The position numbers were made by a program, and so were the translations under genes. A stretch of DNA of 64,000 bases, from NCBI GenBank assembly GCA_022036555.1, contig CM039133.1:8463894-8527893 (forward strand), read 5' to 3'. This document shows positions 33,608 through 45,600 of the stretch, one piece after another. This DNA comes from Microstegium vimineum (taxonomy: Eukaryota; Streptophyta; Magnoliopsida; Poales; Poaceae). The notes beneath the pieces were generated by a model, which searched no databases, had not been told where the DNA came from, and saw only the letters and a list, made by a program, of their open reading frames with translations. How positions within the stretch are numbered: the first letter of the stretch is position 1; every line of letters starts with the position of its first letter.

Positions 33608-34394
33608 GCCGGATTGGCGGCGGCGTTGTTGCTGCAGGCCTTGCCTTTGGCCGCCGATCCCTCCGGCGTTGACCTGCTGCGGCATCAGACCGGCGACCAC
33701 CGTCACCGGGCGAAGAAAATGCCAGATCCGGCGGCCGACAACCAGAACCCTCACAGGCAGCTCCGCAACCAAGCAAAAGAGAAGCAGCAGCGAGGTCACC
33801 TGGAAGGCGAAGAACCTGCGGCCTCGGACTCCAAGGGGAGAAGCCCCAACCTCACCGAAGACGCTGGAGGACGACATCGCCGGGGCGAAGACGAGGCGGG
33901 CACGACTTATTCTACTACGGCGTCGACTTCTCCGCCACGCCGACACTGCCCAGACACGCATGCCGCAGAGGAACACCTCCCCAGCGAGACCTAGCTCCAC
34001 CATTAGCAATGGCGAGCAAGCCCTAACCCTAACCAGCGAAGACGAAGACACCGGCGGGACAAAAGTGGTAGAAACTACGCCTATACACATCCTCCCGCCA
34101 AGGAGCCAGGCACCCCTCCCATCTCCGCCGCCGGCAAGAACGCCGGAGGAGAGGGGGCCGGCGGATCGACGGAGGAAGAGCGAGTCGCCCTCGAAATCGC
34201 ATTTTCTCACTGTAGCGTGGGGAAAGACGGTTCGAGACGAGTTCAGTGCATCCAGGTGACGAATATTAGAGTTGAGTTATATGCGGAGGTGGTTGGCAAG
34301 AGTGGAAGGAGAAAGAGGAGGAGGAGCGAAAGTGGAAAAGGAGATGAAGGTGGAGGAGGAAAAAGAAAAAAGGCCTCCCTTCAGTCAGGCTCAT
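33608..34394. other. Upstream region of the DUF716 gene
   Basis: Lies between the DUF716 start and the plus-strand LRR fragment. GC-rich with long open frames on both strands, none with a recognisable motif; the minus-strand frame to 34210 is only the open continuation of exon 1. Promoter and leader of the DUF716 gene should be here, but no TATA box can be picked with confidence. Confidence 0.4.
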
Positions 34395-35262
34395 CACATG
34401 AGAATTTGTTCTTTGCCTGCAACTTTTGTTCAGCTAAGAAATTTGAAGTGCCTATGCATTACTATCGAGTATGAAGGAGCGCCGAACATGATTGGGAGCC
34501 TTACTTCTCTTGAAGAGTTGTCACTGTTTAGAATCCACAGCTCCAGAGACATAGAAGAGCTGGGCCATCTGGTGAAGCTGAGGGTGGAGAGTATTAGGTT
34601 GGAACGACCTCGCTGGAACGAGAGCCTGGAGGAATCTTTGGTGGAGTCCCTAAACAAGCTGCAAAAGATTCAGAGTCTAGACATCGCTTCACTTGGTGGA
34701 TGGAACTTGGATGCTTGGGTGCCCCCTACAAGTGTCCGTAGACTGGAGCTGCAGGGATGCTGGTTCTCCATGTTGCCGGCTTGGATGAATCCATCGCTTC
34801 TTCCAGACATCTCATTCCTATGGATTTACGTTGATGAGTTTATGCACAAGGACCTTGAAATCCTTGGGAGGTTAACAGCACTCCGCTTTCTTAAACTAGC
34901 TGTGGGCCGGAATAATCTTGGAATCCTAGAAGATACACGCCATAGGTGGTGCTTGTTCGTTCCCATCCCTTATATGGTGCAAGTTGACTGGATTTGGTGG
35001 ACCAGTTGTGTTCCTGCCAGGAGTTATGCCAAGGCTCACAAGCCTTAGTTTGAATTTCCCTGTGACGAGAGAAATCGCTGGAAGCAATGGTGGGTTCGAC
35101 CTTGGCCTTAGGAATCTGGTGTCGCTCGAGGACGTCACCTTTGATTTCGATTGTGTACGCGGTAGCAAGGAAGCGGGGGAGGTATTGAGGAGTTATCTGA
35201 AGCATGATGCTGAAATGCATCCTAATCATCCCACACTTCGGATAAACGGCTTTCCACATGAA
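34395..35262 (+). pseudogene. NLR leucine-rich-repeat fragment (NLR-C)
   Basis: Reads LPATFVQLRNLKCLCI, then IGSLTSLEELSLFRI, LQKIQSLDIASLGG, LPAWMNPSLLPDISFLWI and LEILGRLTALRFLKLAVG, the pattern of the LRR end of grass CC-NB-LRR proteins. It is closely parallel to the LRRs of NLR-B downstream (LPSSVVQLRSLICLLV; LPSWMMNPSLVVSL; LKILGRFPAFRYLDL). A frameshift near 34930-34984 moves the reading to a second frame with MPRLTSLSLNFPVTREIAG and LGLRNLVSLEDVTFDFD, the usual final repeats. No NB-ARC precedes it, so it is a 5'-truncated relic. Confidence 0.75.
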
Positions 35263-35379
35263 AAAGGTGTGCTACCTCTTGTTTGTCATTATTCATGCTG
35301 CTCTCTTGTTCTTCTAGCTTCACTTTCCTTCTTACTTTCTCAATTCCAGATCACCGGGCACGAAAACATTTCCAGATGA

Positions 35380-35849
35380 CAGCAAGCAGTTTGGAGGCAC
35401 TGTATCCGAAATATAGTCCCTAAAAAACCGGGTAATCCATTTATCGTTGAGATTTACTAGTCCACCTGCATGAAAGTGTGGTACTCATACTCTCTTGTAC
35501 CTATATTAAATAGTAAGCAGGAAATGTGAATAAGAGAAGGGTAGAAGAAGCCATGTGCTAAATGCTTTAGACACAACTTATGTAATTTTGTAGAGAGATA
35601 TTCTTTATTTTATGACCTTGGAATTTTTCAACCAGCTTATGATGACCTCAGATACATATTTTTTTTTCTATTGGTAAAGTGAACCCTATATATGGATACG
35701 TTTGATCCAATAATATGAATGCCAGATAGCATATAGCTTTTCCAGATCAGCCTGCCGCCACAATCTGAGGCACTGTAGCAAAATCTAAAATGAGGCACAA
35801 TAGATTGTAGAATAGAACATTAAAATACCATTCTCACTACATATCAGAT
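35380..35849. other. Intergenic DNA between NLR relics
   Basis: AT-rich, no open frame of note. Probably the 3' flank of NLR-C. Confidence 0.4.
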
Positions 35850-36205
35850 AACAAGTATATTTAAATTAAATAAAAAATGAGTTGGGTCGTCTTCCTGCTG
35901 CCGTCTCTTCCTCATTCTCCTCAGGATGTCAAGAACCCTCACCCATGCATTGTTAGCCATGTAGTTCCGGTTGAGTTTGGCTGTGCTGGTATAAGTATGT
36001 TTGTCATACATCTTCTTTAATCTGCAAAAAAGGCAACATCATACAAATGTTGCAGAAATGTGACAACAAAATACTTGAGCGCGCAATGAAAGGAATAGAC
36101 CTACCAAGTCTCTCCATCTTGTAGCTGAGAAGCACGGATCAGCTCCACTTGCAATTCTTCTTGCTCTGAACCTGTTGGACTCTGTAAGAGCTGCAATTTC
36201 AAACA
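35850..36205 (-). pseudogene. Unrecognised coding-like fragment, possibly two exons
   Basis: On the minus strand, 36205-36115 reads LLQSPTGSEQEELQVELIRA and then SQLQDGETW up to a GTAGGT donor. After TTTTTTGCAG at about 36022, 36021-35880 reads LKKMYDKHTYTSTAKLNRN and, further on, NNAWVRVLDILRRMRKR. The amino-acid composition and the splice-like borders look like a real gene end, but I do not recognise the family. It may be a transposon-borne or host gene fragment. Confidence 0.3.
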
Positions 36206-36311
36206 CGTTAAGCACTGTAAATTGCCTAATAGCTAGCCCTCTTAAAGGTGTCCCCATCGTCAAATGTGACACCACAATGAAGACAATGAAAAATGTTCCG
36301 ATGAGCTGGTG

Positions 36312-38164
36312 GAAGCTTCTGACAAAATATTGAAGAAATGTGAGGGTGCACCCTTGGCTACCATTACCATGGCTAGTCTATTGGCTTGTAAAGCAAAAAA
36401 CTAAAATGGAATGGTGTAAGGTGTGCAACTCTGTTGGTATTGGTCTTGAAAAACAACTTAGCTTTGGAGAACATGAGAAAGATTCTAGCATCTGTCATAC
36501 CATCTAAGGACTTGCTTGTTATATATAAGTGTGTTTCGAGAAGATTATAAAGTTAGCAAAAACCGTTTGATATGGATGTGGATAGCTGAAGGTTTTATCC
36601 AGTATGGAAGACAGTGGGGGAGCCTATTTGATTGCGGCGAGAGTTATTTCAATGAGCTCATAAATAGAAGTATGATTCAACCCATACATGATACATATAC
36701 TAGCTTGATAAAACAATGCCACGTACTCCCTCCATCTCAAATTATAAGACATTCCAAGAAACAATTATTGAAAAAACTATAAAGATTTATAACGTCAAAT
36801 AGACATATTATAAAAATATAATTGATAACGAACGTAATGATACTCATTTGACATCATAAATGTTAATATATTATTATATTGCTATATAAGTTTGGTCAAA
36901 CTTGAGATAGTTTGATTCTCCAAGATTCTTGGGATGTCTTATAATTTGGGACGGAGGGAGTACATGATATGATCCTTGATCTAATTTGTTCCTTATCAAG
37001 TGAAGAGAACTTTGTTACTATACTAAATGATGTAGGTGGCACATCTCCATCAAATATGGCCCGGAGGTTATCCTTTCAAAATGGCAAGGATGATCATGCT
37101 GCTACTTTGAACTTGCAACAACTGAGGTCAGCTGTGGTCTTTCCTTCCATCGTCTGGCATTGATCTAGTTTCAACCATTTGGAGCTTCCGAGTTTTACGT
37201 GTACTAGATTTACACCACTGCACTCTTTCAAAGGACTACAGCCTTTCGTACCTTGGTAACTTATTTTACTTAAGATACTTAGGGCTAATTTGCACAGGTA
37301 TTTTTCAGCTCCCTGAAAAAATAGGAAACTTGAAAAATCTCCAGACACTGAACGTGATGCACAATCAAATTTCTTGCTTGCCATCGTCTGTTGTTCAGCT
37401 AAGGAGTTTGATATGCCTATTGGTTGACAAGTGGACAAGAATGCCAAATGGAATTGGGAATCTGACATGCCTTGAAGAGCTGTCAGCATTGGGAATCGAC
37501 AAGTCGAGCGTGGACATTATAGAAGAGTTGGGCCAGCTCTCTGAACTGAGGGTGCTACATATCGTCTTGGAGTGCTTAGGCAAGCTACTAAGGATACAGA
37601 ATTTATCTATCGAGGTCACCAGTGATGAACGCAGCATTGGTGGATTGGATGCCTGCTGGGCTGACGTGGCACCTCGATATCTCAGTGCACTGAAGACACG
37701 GGGGAGTTGCTGGTTGTCAAAGCTGCCATCTTGGATGATGAACCCGTCGCTTGTTGTGAGTCTGACCATCATATCCATTGCCGTGACTGAGCTAGAGCCA
37801 GTTGACCTGAAAATCCTCGGGAGGTTTCCAGCCTTCCGCTATCTAGACCTGGAGGTGCACCATGAGAACCACAAGAACCATTATGAATTCGCTTTTGGTG
37901 CTGGTTCGTTCCCATGCCTGGTAAGCGGCGAGTTCTGCAGGTTCGCATGGCCTGTGGAATTTGGACGACGAGCTATGCCCAGGCTCAGGGAGCTCTTTTT
38001 CAGCCTTTGCTATGTGAGGATGGGGGGAGAAACTGGCAGCGGCCGTTTGGGGCTATGGAAGCTGCCTTCTCTCCAGCGGATCAACTTTGAGTTCGTATCT
38101 GATGGCATCACCAAGGAGGCAGTGAAGCAAGCCAAGGCGGCGCTGCTGTCTTGCAGCACAAAAC
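36312..38164 (+). pseudogene. NLR (NB-ARC to LRR), interrupted and truncated (NLR-B)
   Basis: Starts within the NB-ARC at the GLPL region (KILKKCEGAPLATITMASLL, about 36328). After frameshifts it gives the RNBS-D/winged-helix part (CLLYISVFREDYKVSKNRLI, WMWIAEGF; 36502-36600) and the VHDMILDLI region, which is split by a Stowaway MITE at 36726-36960. LRRs follow: after another frameshift near 37135, STIWSFRVLRVLDLHHC, LGNLFYLRYLGLI, IGNLKNLQTLNVMHNQ, LPSSVVQLRSLICLLVD and others to about 38160. The P-loop and coiled coil are missing. The 3' end runs into the LTR of the Reina-type element at 38165. Confidence 0.85.
36726..36960. mobile_element. Stowaway (Tc1/mariner) MITE in an NLR exon
   Basis: Left end CTCCCTCCATCTCAAATTAT and right end ATAATTTGGGACGGAGGGAG form the standard Stowaway inverted repeat, with TA outside each end (36724-36725, 36961-36962). 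235 bp, no coding capacity. Removing the element and one TA restores the NLR reading frame across the join. Confidence 0.95.
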
Positions 38165-40269
38165 TGTTACGAACCCACCCACCGGTACTGTTGGGCGTCT
38201 GACACAAGACACACCAGGGGAACAACCGCCTGGGCCTGGGCCAGCGATGCGACGGTCCAACAGAGCAAGGCAGCCCAGCACTCGCGTGTCCGGCGCGGAT
38301 TGGGAGACGGCGTGATCGCAGAACCAGCTATATGTAATAGGAAGCTCTAGTTGAGGGGTATGAAATGATTATTGTAATATTGACTTGCCTTCTCCTGCAA
38401 GCCTCTTCTTCCACCAACCCCTGCTCCTGCTACTTTCCCCAACTCTGATCCATTGCTACTCGCCGAATTCTAAGCAATCGTGATACGGTCGTAACAAATT
38501 GGTATCCAGAGCCTTCATCCTCGGATCCCTGTTTCATCCGGAGCCTTGATCTGGGATTGTAATCCCCGACGATAGAGAATCGATGCTTGCGCTTCGGTGC
38601 TGAGCGGCGAACTCAGAGGTCCGTGCCGATGTCGATCTGGTCGGCGAAGGAGCGATTCACGGAGGGTATCCACTGAACCTCACGAGATCATCCACAACCA
38701 CTTCACCTGTTTTCGCAAGGAGTTGGGCGCGATGGATCCCAACACCAAACTCATCCTCGATGATTTACGCGCGGTGCAGACGAACCTCCCCGGGCGCATG
38801 GATCGGGTGGAGCACACCATCGGTCAGTGCGTGGAGTCCCTGGAAGATGTCGCCAAGGCGTTCGACGCCTGGAAGCCACAGATGGATGCGTCGGTGGCGG
38901 AGATGCGTGAGGAATTGGGCGCAGCTCGCAAGACCGAGGACAAGGTGGAGGCGTTGCGTGAAGAGATGACTACCCTGCGCAAGACGGTGAGCCGCTCGGT
39001 GCTCGGCGCGGCTCCCGCGCCGGCATCCGGCATCCTACCTCAACCGACGACCTGCGTCCTACCTCCACCCAAGGTGTCCACAACGGCGATTCCCATCAGA
39101 TGGACCAAAACAAGCCCAAGTGGGTGCCGCGAAGAATTCAGTCACCGGGGATTCGAGTTCCCTCGATCCCCGGTCAAGGGTAAGCGACAACCACCCATCT
39201 TCGACTTCCAGCCTAAGATTTCTCGTTCGTACTCGGGGTCAGCGCTCATGGCGGGCGCTCAACATGGCATGGGGGAAGTCGAGAACTGCCAGTTCGGTCC
39301 TCAGGGTTACGGGGAGGGTGACCACAATTGGCATGATGGTAGACACCACGAACACCACGAACATATTCCCAAAATGAATTTTCCCCCATTTGATGGAGAC
39401 AACCCGAAACTCCGGATCGGGCGTTGTATGGACTATTTTGAGATGTACTCGGTGTCTTACCACCGTTGGGTGAAGGTTGCCACGATGCACATGACGGCCT
39501 CAGCCGCGCGCTGGTTGTAGTCAGTTGAGGAGCAAGTGCGTGCGGGCACCTGGGAGCAGTTCTGTCTTGCCATTCTAGATTGTTTTGGCAAGGATCAGCA
39601 TGCCTTTCTGATCCGCCAACTTTTTCGCATTCACCAGCACGGGTTGGTTCAGGAGTATATTGACAGGTTTACAGCGTTAGCTGAACAGCTGATTGCTTAT
39701 GGGCGTAACAAGGATCCCCTTACTATGCTATGCATTTTGTTGACGGTCTTCGTGCCGACATTCGTGCCCTAGTGCATATGCAACAACCAGATACTCTGGA
39801 TACTGCTTGTATGCTCGCCTTGTTGCAGGAGGAGCTAGTGGATCCATCCAGACGTCGAGATGTTCGCCGACCCGAGCCGTTCAGCTTCGCTAAAGCTGTA
39901 CCACGTACGGCTCTACCGCTGCCTCTACCTCCTCCATGGCAGGAACGCACTGACAAGACTCGTCCGTTGCCAATGGCAGCAATGGGACACCGTGGGCGTG
40001 ATGTTGAGTCCAAGATATCCATTCTGCGTGACTATCGGCGATCGCGTGGGTTGTGCTTCCAATGTGGGGAAAAATGGTCTCATGACCACAAATGTCCGGA
40101 GACAATCCAGTTACATGTGCTTCAAGAGTTCTGGGACGTCTGCCACTCAGAGGAACCACCAGATGACATTTCGCCATTGGAAGAAGATTCTGAACAACAC
40201 TGCTTGGCAATTTCACTAACGGTATCCACTGATCCCTCTTCAGCTCGTGCAATTCAGTTTAAATTGTGA
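38165..40269 (+). mobile_element. Reina-type Gypsy element, 3'-truncated
   Basis: A 332-bp LTR (38165-38496) starts TGTTACGA and ends CGTAACA, followed by the PBS TGGTATCCAGAGCC (38500-38513; one extra C against the Met-tRNA complement). A gag gene follows and the element ends shortly after gag: no protease, RT, integrase or 3' LTR is seen. The short LTR and the CFQCGEKWSHDHKC zinc knuckle fit the Reina lineage of chromoviruses. Confidence 0.75.
38732..40269 (+). pseudogene. gag: Reina-type gag with stop and frameshift
   Basis: From MDPNTKLILDDLRAVQTNL (Met at 38732) the protein has a heptad-like helical N-terminus, a linker with many prolines, then the retrotransposon gag domain (MNFPPFDGDNPKLRIGRCMD, about 39374). 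An in-frame TAG at 39518-39520 follows ARWL and the frame continues with WEQFCLAILDCFGKDQH. Near 39724 it shifts, and the last part in another frame has FVDGLRADIRALVHMQQP, the zinc knuckle CFQCGEKWSHDHKC (about 40050) and an acidic tail ending at 40269. Confidence 0.8.
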
Positions 40270-40685
40270 TTCCAAGAATAAAATAAAGAAAATTTTATTT
40301 AGGGACACCGAACATGCGTGGAATCGGCTATTCAACATGCTATCTCACTTTTCTGCTTGGTAGTAGTACCAGAGATGGGTACCTTGCTGATGGACATCAC
40401 CACCCCAACTAAAATAATATTCGGATTTGCGATATCTAAATCCAAAAGTAATGCCCCAAGATTAAAGTAGTACCTGGCCACCACCATGCAACATTTTTTT
40501 ACATAGAACCCACTTGGAGTCCATTATGACTCCTAGCTTAGTCCAATGGATTGAAGTTTCCTTCTACATGTAGCATGAGACAAAGGGAATATTCTCAAAT
40601 GTTAAATCTACAATATTTATGAAGTTTATAACTTGTATGAGAGTTTACTAGCCGTAGCTCATAACACTAGAACCAACGTAGCTAT
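40270..40685. other. Short unassigned stretch
   Basis: Lies between the truncated Reina-type element and the second Copia element. No open frame or repeat end was recognised. The break of the Reina-type element falls at its left edge. Confidence 0.4.
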
Positions 40686-42566
40686 TGAAAGATCTCTATT
40701 GTTTTGGGTAATTGATGAAACCTAAGTACTAACCTAGCTCTAAGAGGTTGAGTAGGTTAAGTACACCAAGGTGAAGAAAAGGAGACAAGTGATGGAGCAA
40801 GGTGGAGGCTAAGGAGAAATGCCAAAGGAGCTCACACATGGAAAAGATGAGAAGAGGAGGAAACCCTAAGCTATTCAAGGCAAAGGTATAACTAGGGATT
40901 TCTTTTTAGTGATCAAGACACCTAGTGGGTGTGATCACATTTATGATAGGTAACCGTACTATGAAGAGGGGAAAATAGTTAGTGGTTACACCTATCAAGT
41001 GCCATTAGGAGTTCATTGCATTGCATTCCATCTAATCCTAATGAGCAACCTTGTAAAACTTGTTAAAATATGCCACACACATGCACAAGTCAGTGGAACA
41101 CTTGGTGGTGGCACATGAGAAGCAAGGGAAGCAAAAGAGAAGAAGAAACAGCTCAAGACAAAGCGTCGGATCAGTTGTGCTTGAAGCACCGGACCAAGGC
41201 AAGTGGTCCGGTTGCTACTCCCAGCACTGGAGTTCAACTGAGGAAGCGTCGGACCAGAGCTCAAGTGGAGCACCGGACCATAGACGAGTGGTCCGGTGGC
41301 AAGATCCAGAAACAACAGAAGGCTAAGACAGGCGTTGGACCAGTCTGCATGATCCGACGGCCTAGTCCGACGGTCTAGTCCAGAGCTCAGGTGCTTACTG
41401 GATGTTCTGTGCAAGACTCGGAGGAGGCTCCGGACCACTCGGTATGGTCCAGTGGCCTAGTCCGGAGGTGAGGTCTGGAGCTCGGGTGCATACTGGACTC
41501 TGACTTTGGCTGAGGCCAAAGCGTCGGACCAGGCGTAGGACCATGGTCCATACCATGGCGAGTGGTCTGACGGTGACTTCCAGCGCGCCAACGGTCGGAT
41601 TTTGAAAGGCACCAGACCACCTGCTATAGTCCGGTGGTGTGTCCAAAAGTGGTCCGGTGGTCACGGTTTGCAGCTCCAAAAAGAGAAAAATGGCTAGTTT
41701 CTTTTTGGAGGCTATATAAGGGTATGTGGCTGGTTCTTGGAACCTCTCTTGCACATTTGGCTGATTGCATACTCTTGTGAGCAAACTACACACACTCCCA
41801 CTCATCTCTCTAGTTGATTGTTCATCCATTTGAGAAGATAGAGTGATCAAGTGCATTGCATGAGTGTTTCATCTTAGTGGCACTTGGGAGTTGATACCGC
41901 TGCTAGTTTCTTGTTACTCCTGGTGATTGCCTTCACCTAGACGGTTTGGAGCAAGCGGTGTGGATTCGAGAAGCTTGGTGATTGTGCTTCGTCGACCACA
42001 AGTGGTGATTGTGAAGGGGTTCTTGTGCCTTCCCCGTGGGAGATCACAAAGGTAACTCTAGTGGATTGCGCGTGTCTTGGAGAGCCCTTATCTTGTGTTG
42101 GTTGTGAGGCACCCGGTGACGGGTTTGGCGTGTGATGACAATTAGCTTTTGAACCTCCAAGTAAGTGAGCCGACACAACAAGGACATAGCTAGTGGGAAA
42201 ACTAGTTAACCTTGATGAAAAATCAAGTGTCATCCTTGTGTGATTGATTGGTTTTCTTGGAGCTCTCAACTTGATTGGTTCAATCCTCTACTCGGTGGTA
42301 TTGTAACTCTTTCCTTCCTTGCACTTACTTATTCATACTTGCTTAGTTTATTAGGTTGTGCCTAGAGGGCTTGTAGACTTGAGTAGGAATTGAGTATTTC
42401 TAGCCATATTAGGATAGCAATTGTGGTTAGGGAGATTTGCTTAGCTAGGTTTGCTATTGCTAGTCAAGCTTCGCATTTCAGTTATCTAACTTGTTGTTGA
42501 GTTTGTTTTAAGAATTTCAGATTAGGCTATTCACCCCCCCCTCTAGCCTTGGATTAGGACCTTACA
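40686..42566 (+). mobile_element. Copia-2 5' LTR
   Basis: From TGAAAGATCTCTATTG to GGATTAGGACCTTACA, 1,881 bp, with the PBS directly after it. The 41165-41660 part is filled with CCGGACCA and TGGTCCGG words. The left border is inferred from the TG start and familiar sequence rather than from a second LTR. Confidence 0.75.
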
Positions 42567-42568
42567 CG

Positions 42569-42580
42569 TGGTATCGGAGC
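42569..42580 (+). other. Primer-binding site, Copia-2
   Basis: TGGTATCGGAGC, two bases after the LTR end; initiator Met-tRNA type with one change. Confidence 0.8.
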
Positions 42581-42623
42581 TAGTACACCATTGATTTGAG
42601 GCTTAACAACCTACGATGTGATC

Positions 42624-45600
42624 ATGGCTCATATCAACAACATGAAGAAACCACCAAGATTTGATGGTTCCAACTATGGCTATTGGAAGGTCAAGATGAC
42701 CGTACACATCAAGTCAATTAGCCGGAAGGTGTGGCTTGTGGTGGATGTCACACTCGGTTTTAAGAACAAAACCAGACATACACTATATGTGAGCCCAGGA
42801 AGTCAAATCTCACATATAGCCACAGAACAAGGTAATATCAAAAGACAATACTTAAGTACATAACATATAAGGTCAAAGAAATAACCTTAAGAGGGCAAAC
42901 AGGGAAAGACAACTCCGATCTTCTAGCGATGACTCCACTCCACAGGGATCAACTGACTGGTTGATCACAAGCCTGTCTTCTCCAAACTCTTACAATCTGG
43001 TACCCATCCGGGATTTTTATCTAAATATGAAAAATAAACAAGCGTAAGTGCATCTCGTACTCAACAAGTAAACATGGGGATCATGAGGCTCAAAAGGTAT
43101 AACACTGGTTTAACTGCATCAGCTTTTATGTTGTCACAATTTTAGCATAAGGATAGCATCAATATAATCAAAAAGCCCAATAACTATATGATCAAGTGAA
43201 CATCTATAATGAATAGCTAAAACAAGTAATGGTAGATTAAAATCATTCTATTCCAAAAGAATTCCAGGCCGCTCGTATCCGTGAGCACGGCTAACATATT
43301 AGTTTTAAGACACTCTGCAGAGGTTGTACATCTTTACCCATGAGTCGTGTTTCACATATGCCCAGTGCACTATGAAGTCTTTTAGAGGTGCTCGCTGACA
43401 TACAACAGACACTACGGATCCACGGGAAAGGGGTATACGAGGTTTCCTCGATGGTACACACGCGCAGCGGTAGCCACTCTGGTCATACCCCGCAACCGCT
43501 CGTCAATGGAAACTTTCATGAACTGCCCCATGCGAGAGGTGACCCTATTACTGAACTAAAGCTAGAGCCATGTAGCTCTCATGGTTGTACTGTAAATCCC
43601 GGGTGATCGCTTACCGAGGTTCTAGAGCATCTCAAAAACTGTGCTCTAGATCACCTTAATCCATGTTGATAAAAAGCATATTTTACTATTCGTTGCATAA
43701 GTCATTAGTCAATGTTACATGATAATAGTTATTTTTCGAGAGCACTAGCTTGATCTACCCAATGCAAAAATCCCCGGGTAACAAGGCATAAGGTACAAAT
43801 CTAGGGTATAACCTTATAGGATATCAAGGAAACACATGCATAATGAATTAGTGTTTAATGTGATTAGGACAACAAGGATGTTCCCATGTATAATTGCCTT
43901 AAAACAGATCCTTCTTCTAGTTCTAGTCTTCAAAAGATCTTCTAGTAAACTAACTTCTTGATCTCCAACGCGAAACTCACCGATTGGACACAATCACAAA
44001 CACCACACAAACACCTGTTCAAGCATACATAGCAAGCAAACATATCTATTTAGAACATTACACAAATCAATGGAAAAGGATTTAAAAAGAAAACTACATC
44101 GCTCTATGATCACACAGTCGCGAAGAACACACTAACCGAAGCTACGATGATCAAGATACGACTTACGAAAAGAATTGCTTTTATAAAAGAGAACTATAGT
44201 CTTTATCTATTTTAACTATATAAAAGAGTGGATAAAGTATTTCAGAGAAACACCTTGATTATATTAGGTCAAACTTGTATTTGGATTTTGAAAACGAAAG
44301 TAGAAGCTTTCATTATTTTATGTATAAAACAAGTTGCGTAGTGGTTAATCAAGTTAGGGATTGAAACCATAAAAATACAGAGCTATTAACATGGTATTAA
44401 ATATAACTAATTCAAATATTATTTCGTTAGGAGATCAATGCAACTTAAACGGATCGAATCGGATATAAAACGTAAAAGATATGGAGAAAACAAGATTTTA
44501 GATAATAAAACACATTTAAAGCCATTAAATAAATCTAGATTTTCAAAGTTGTCAAACATGTGTATTTAGGGTTTCATCATTTAGATTACGTTTCTACAAA
44601 TCCAACACAATTTGAATGAGTCAAAATGGAGTTAAAATGAGCATTTTATGATGAAAACAAATCTGGTGGCAGTCTTGTAAATAAATGAAAACGCTTTTAG
44701 ATTGAATAGAGAGAGGTTTACGTTTTCAGAACAGAGAAAGCATATTCCAAAGGAGGCGCTAAGGCTTGCAGGTTTAGCATTAAAAACATGGGGGGTTCTT
44801 TTGCAAAAACGTCGGCCGAAACGGTATCGGACACAGGGATCCGTCCGATCGGTCACGGGCGGTCCGGATTAGAAGAGCAGAGAGAGGGGGCGGTTTCGCC
44901 GGAGCAGAGAGGGGATGCGGTGGCGCCATGGCCGGAGACGGGCGGCGCTAGCCAATCTGCCACTCCGGGGCTCGATTCTCAATGCAAAAAGTATAGGGAG
45001 AGAGAGGAGGTTATGGAGAACACGATGGAGGTGTCGGTTGTTCCGCTTTCGCCCGAGAGAGAGGTGTGCACGCAGCGGGGCGGCTCGAGACTTACGACGG
45101 ACACGTGGAGAAGTCATGCGAGCGAAATAGAGAGGATAGAGAGGGGAAACAAGCTCCTGGGGCTCTCCTTACCCTAACCCGAAGCTCTAGGGGGAGCTTG
45201 GAGCTGTGAGGTAGCTCGGTGGCATCGGGACGTCGGCTGCGGCGGCGGTGCTAGGGTTTGGGCGAAACTGCTGTTGTCGTTGCTCGGAAAGGAGGTGGAG
45301 GGGGTGCGGGGCTCGGATATTTATAGCCTGGGGCACATCGATGAAGGAAGGGAAGCATCCTCGTGCCTCAATCTCGCTCGAATCGCGCTCGGCGGCCAAG
45401 GAAAGCGTCAGCGCGAGGAAGGAAAGGAGGGAGGAGGAAGAAGGCAAGGGCGTCGACGGCTGCCAGGTGGGTCCCACCTGTCGGCGCGTCCAAACGAGTA
45501 TGCCGGCTGCTGGGCCTCTGCGCGCGGGAAAGGGCAACGGGCCAAGCTGGGAGAGGCACTCGGCCAGCTAGAGAAAGAAAGGGAGGGCCGAGGGGAAAGG

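Noticed and set aside
33608..34210. N-terminal extension of the DUF716 protein
   Set aside because: The open frame continues upstream, but the family starts at MGSSFKGHVLPG and the upstream part has no similarity.
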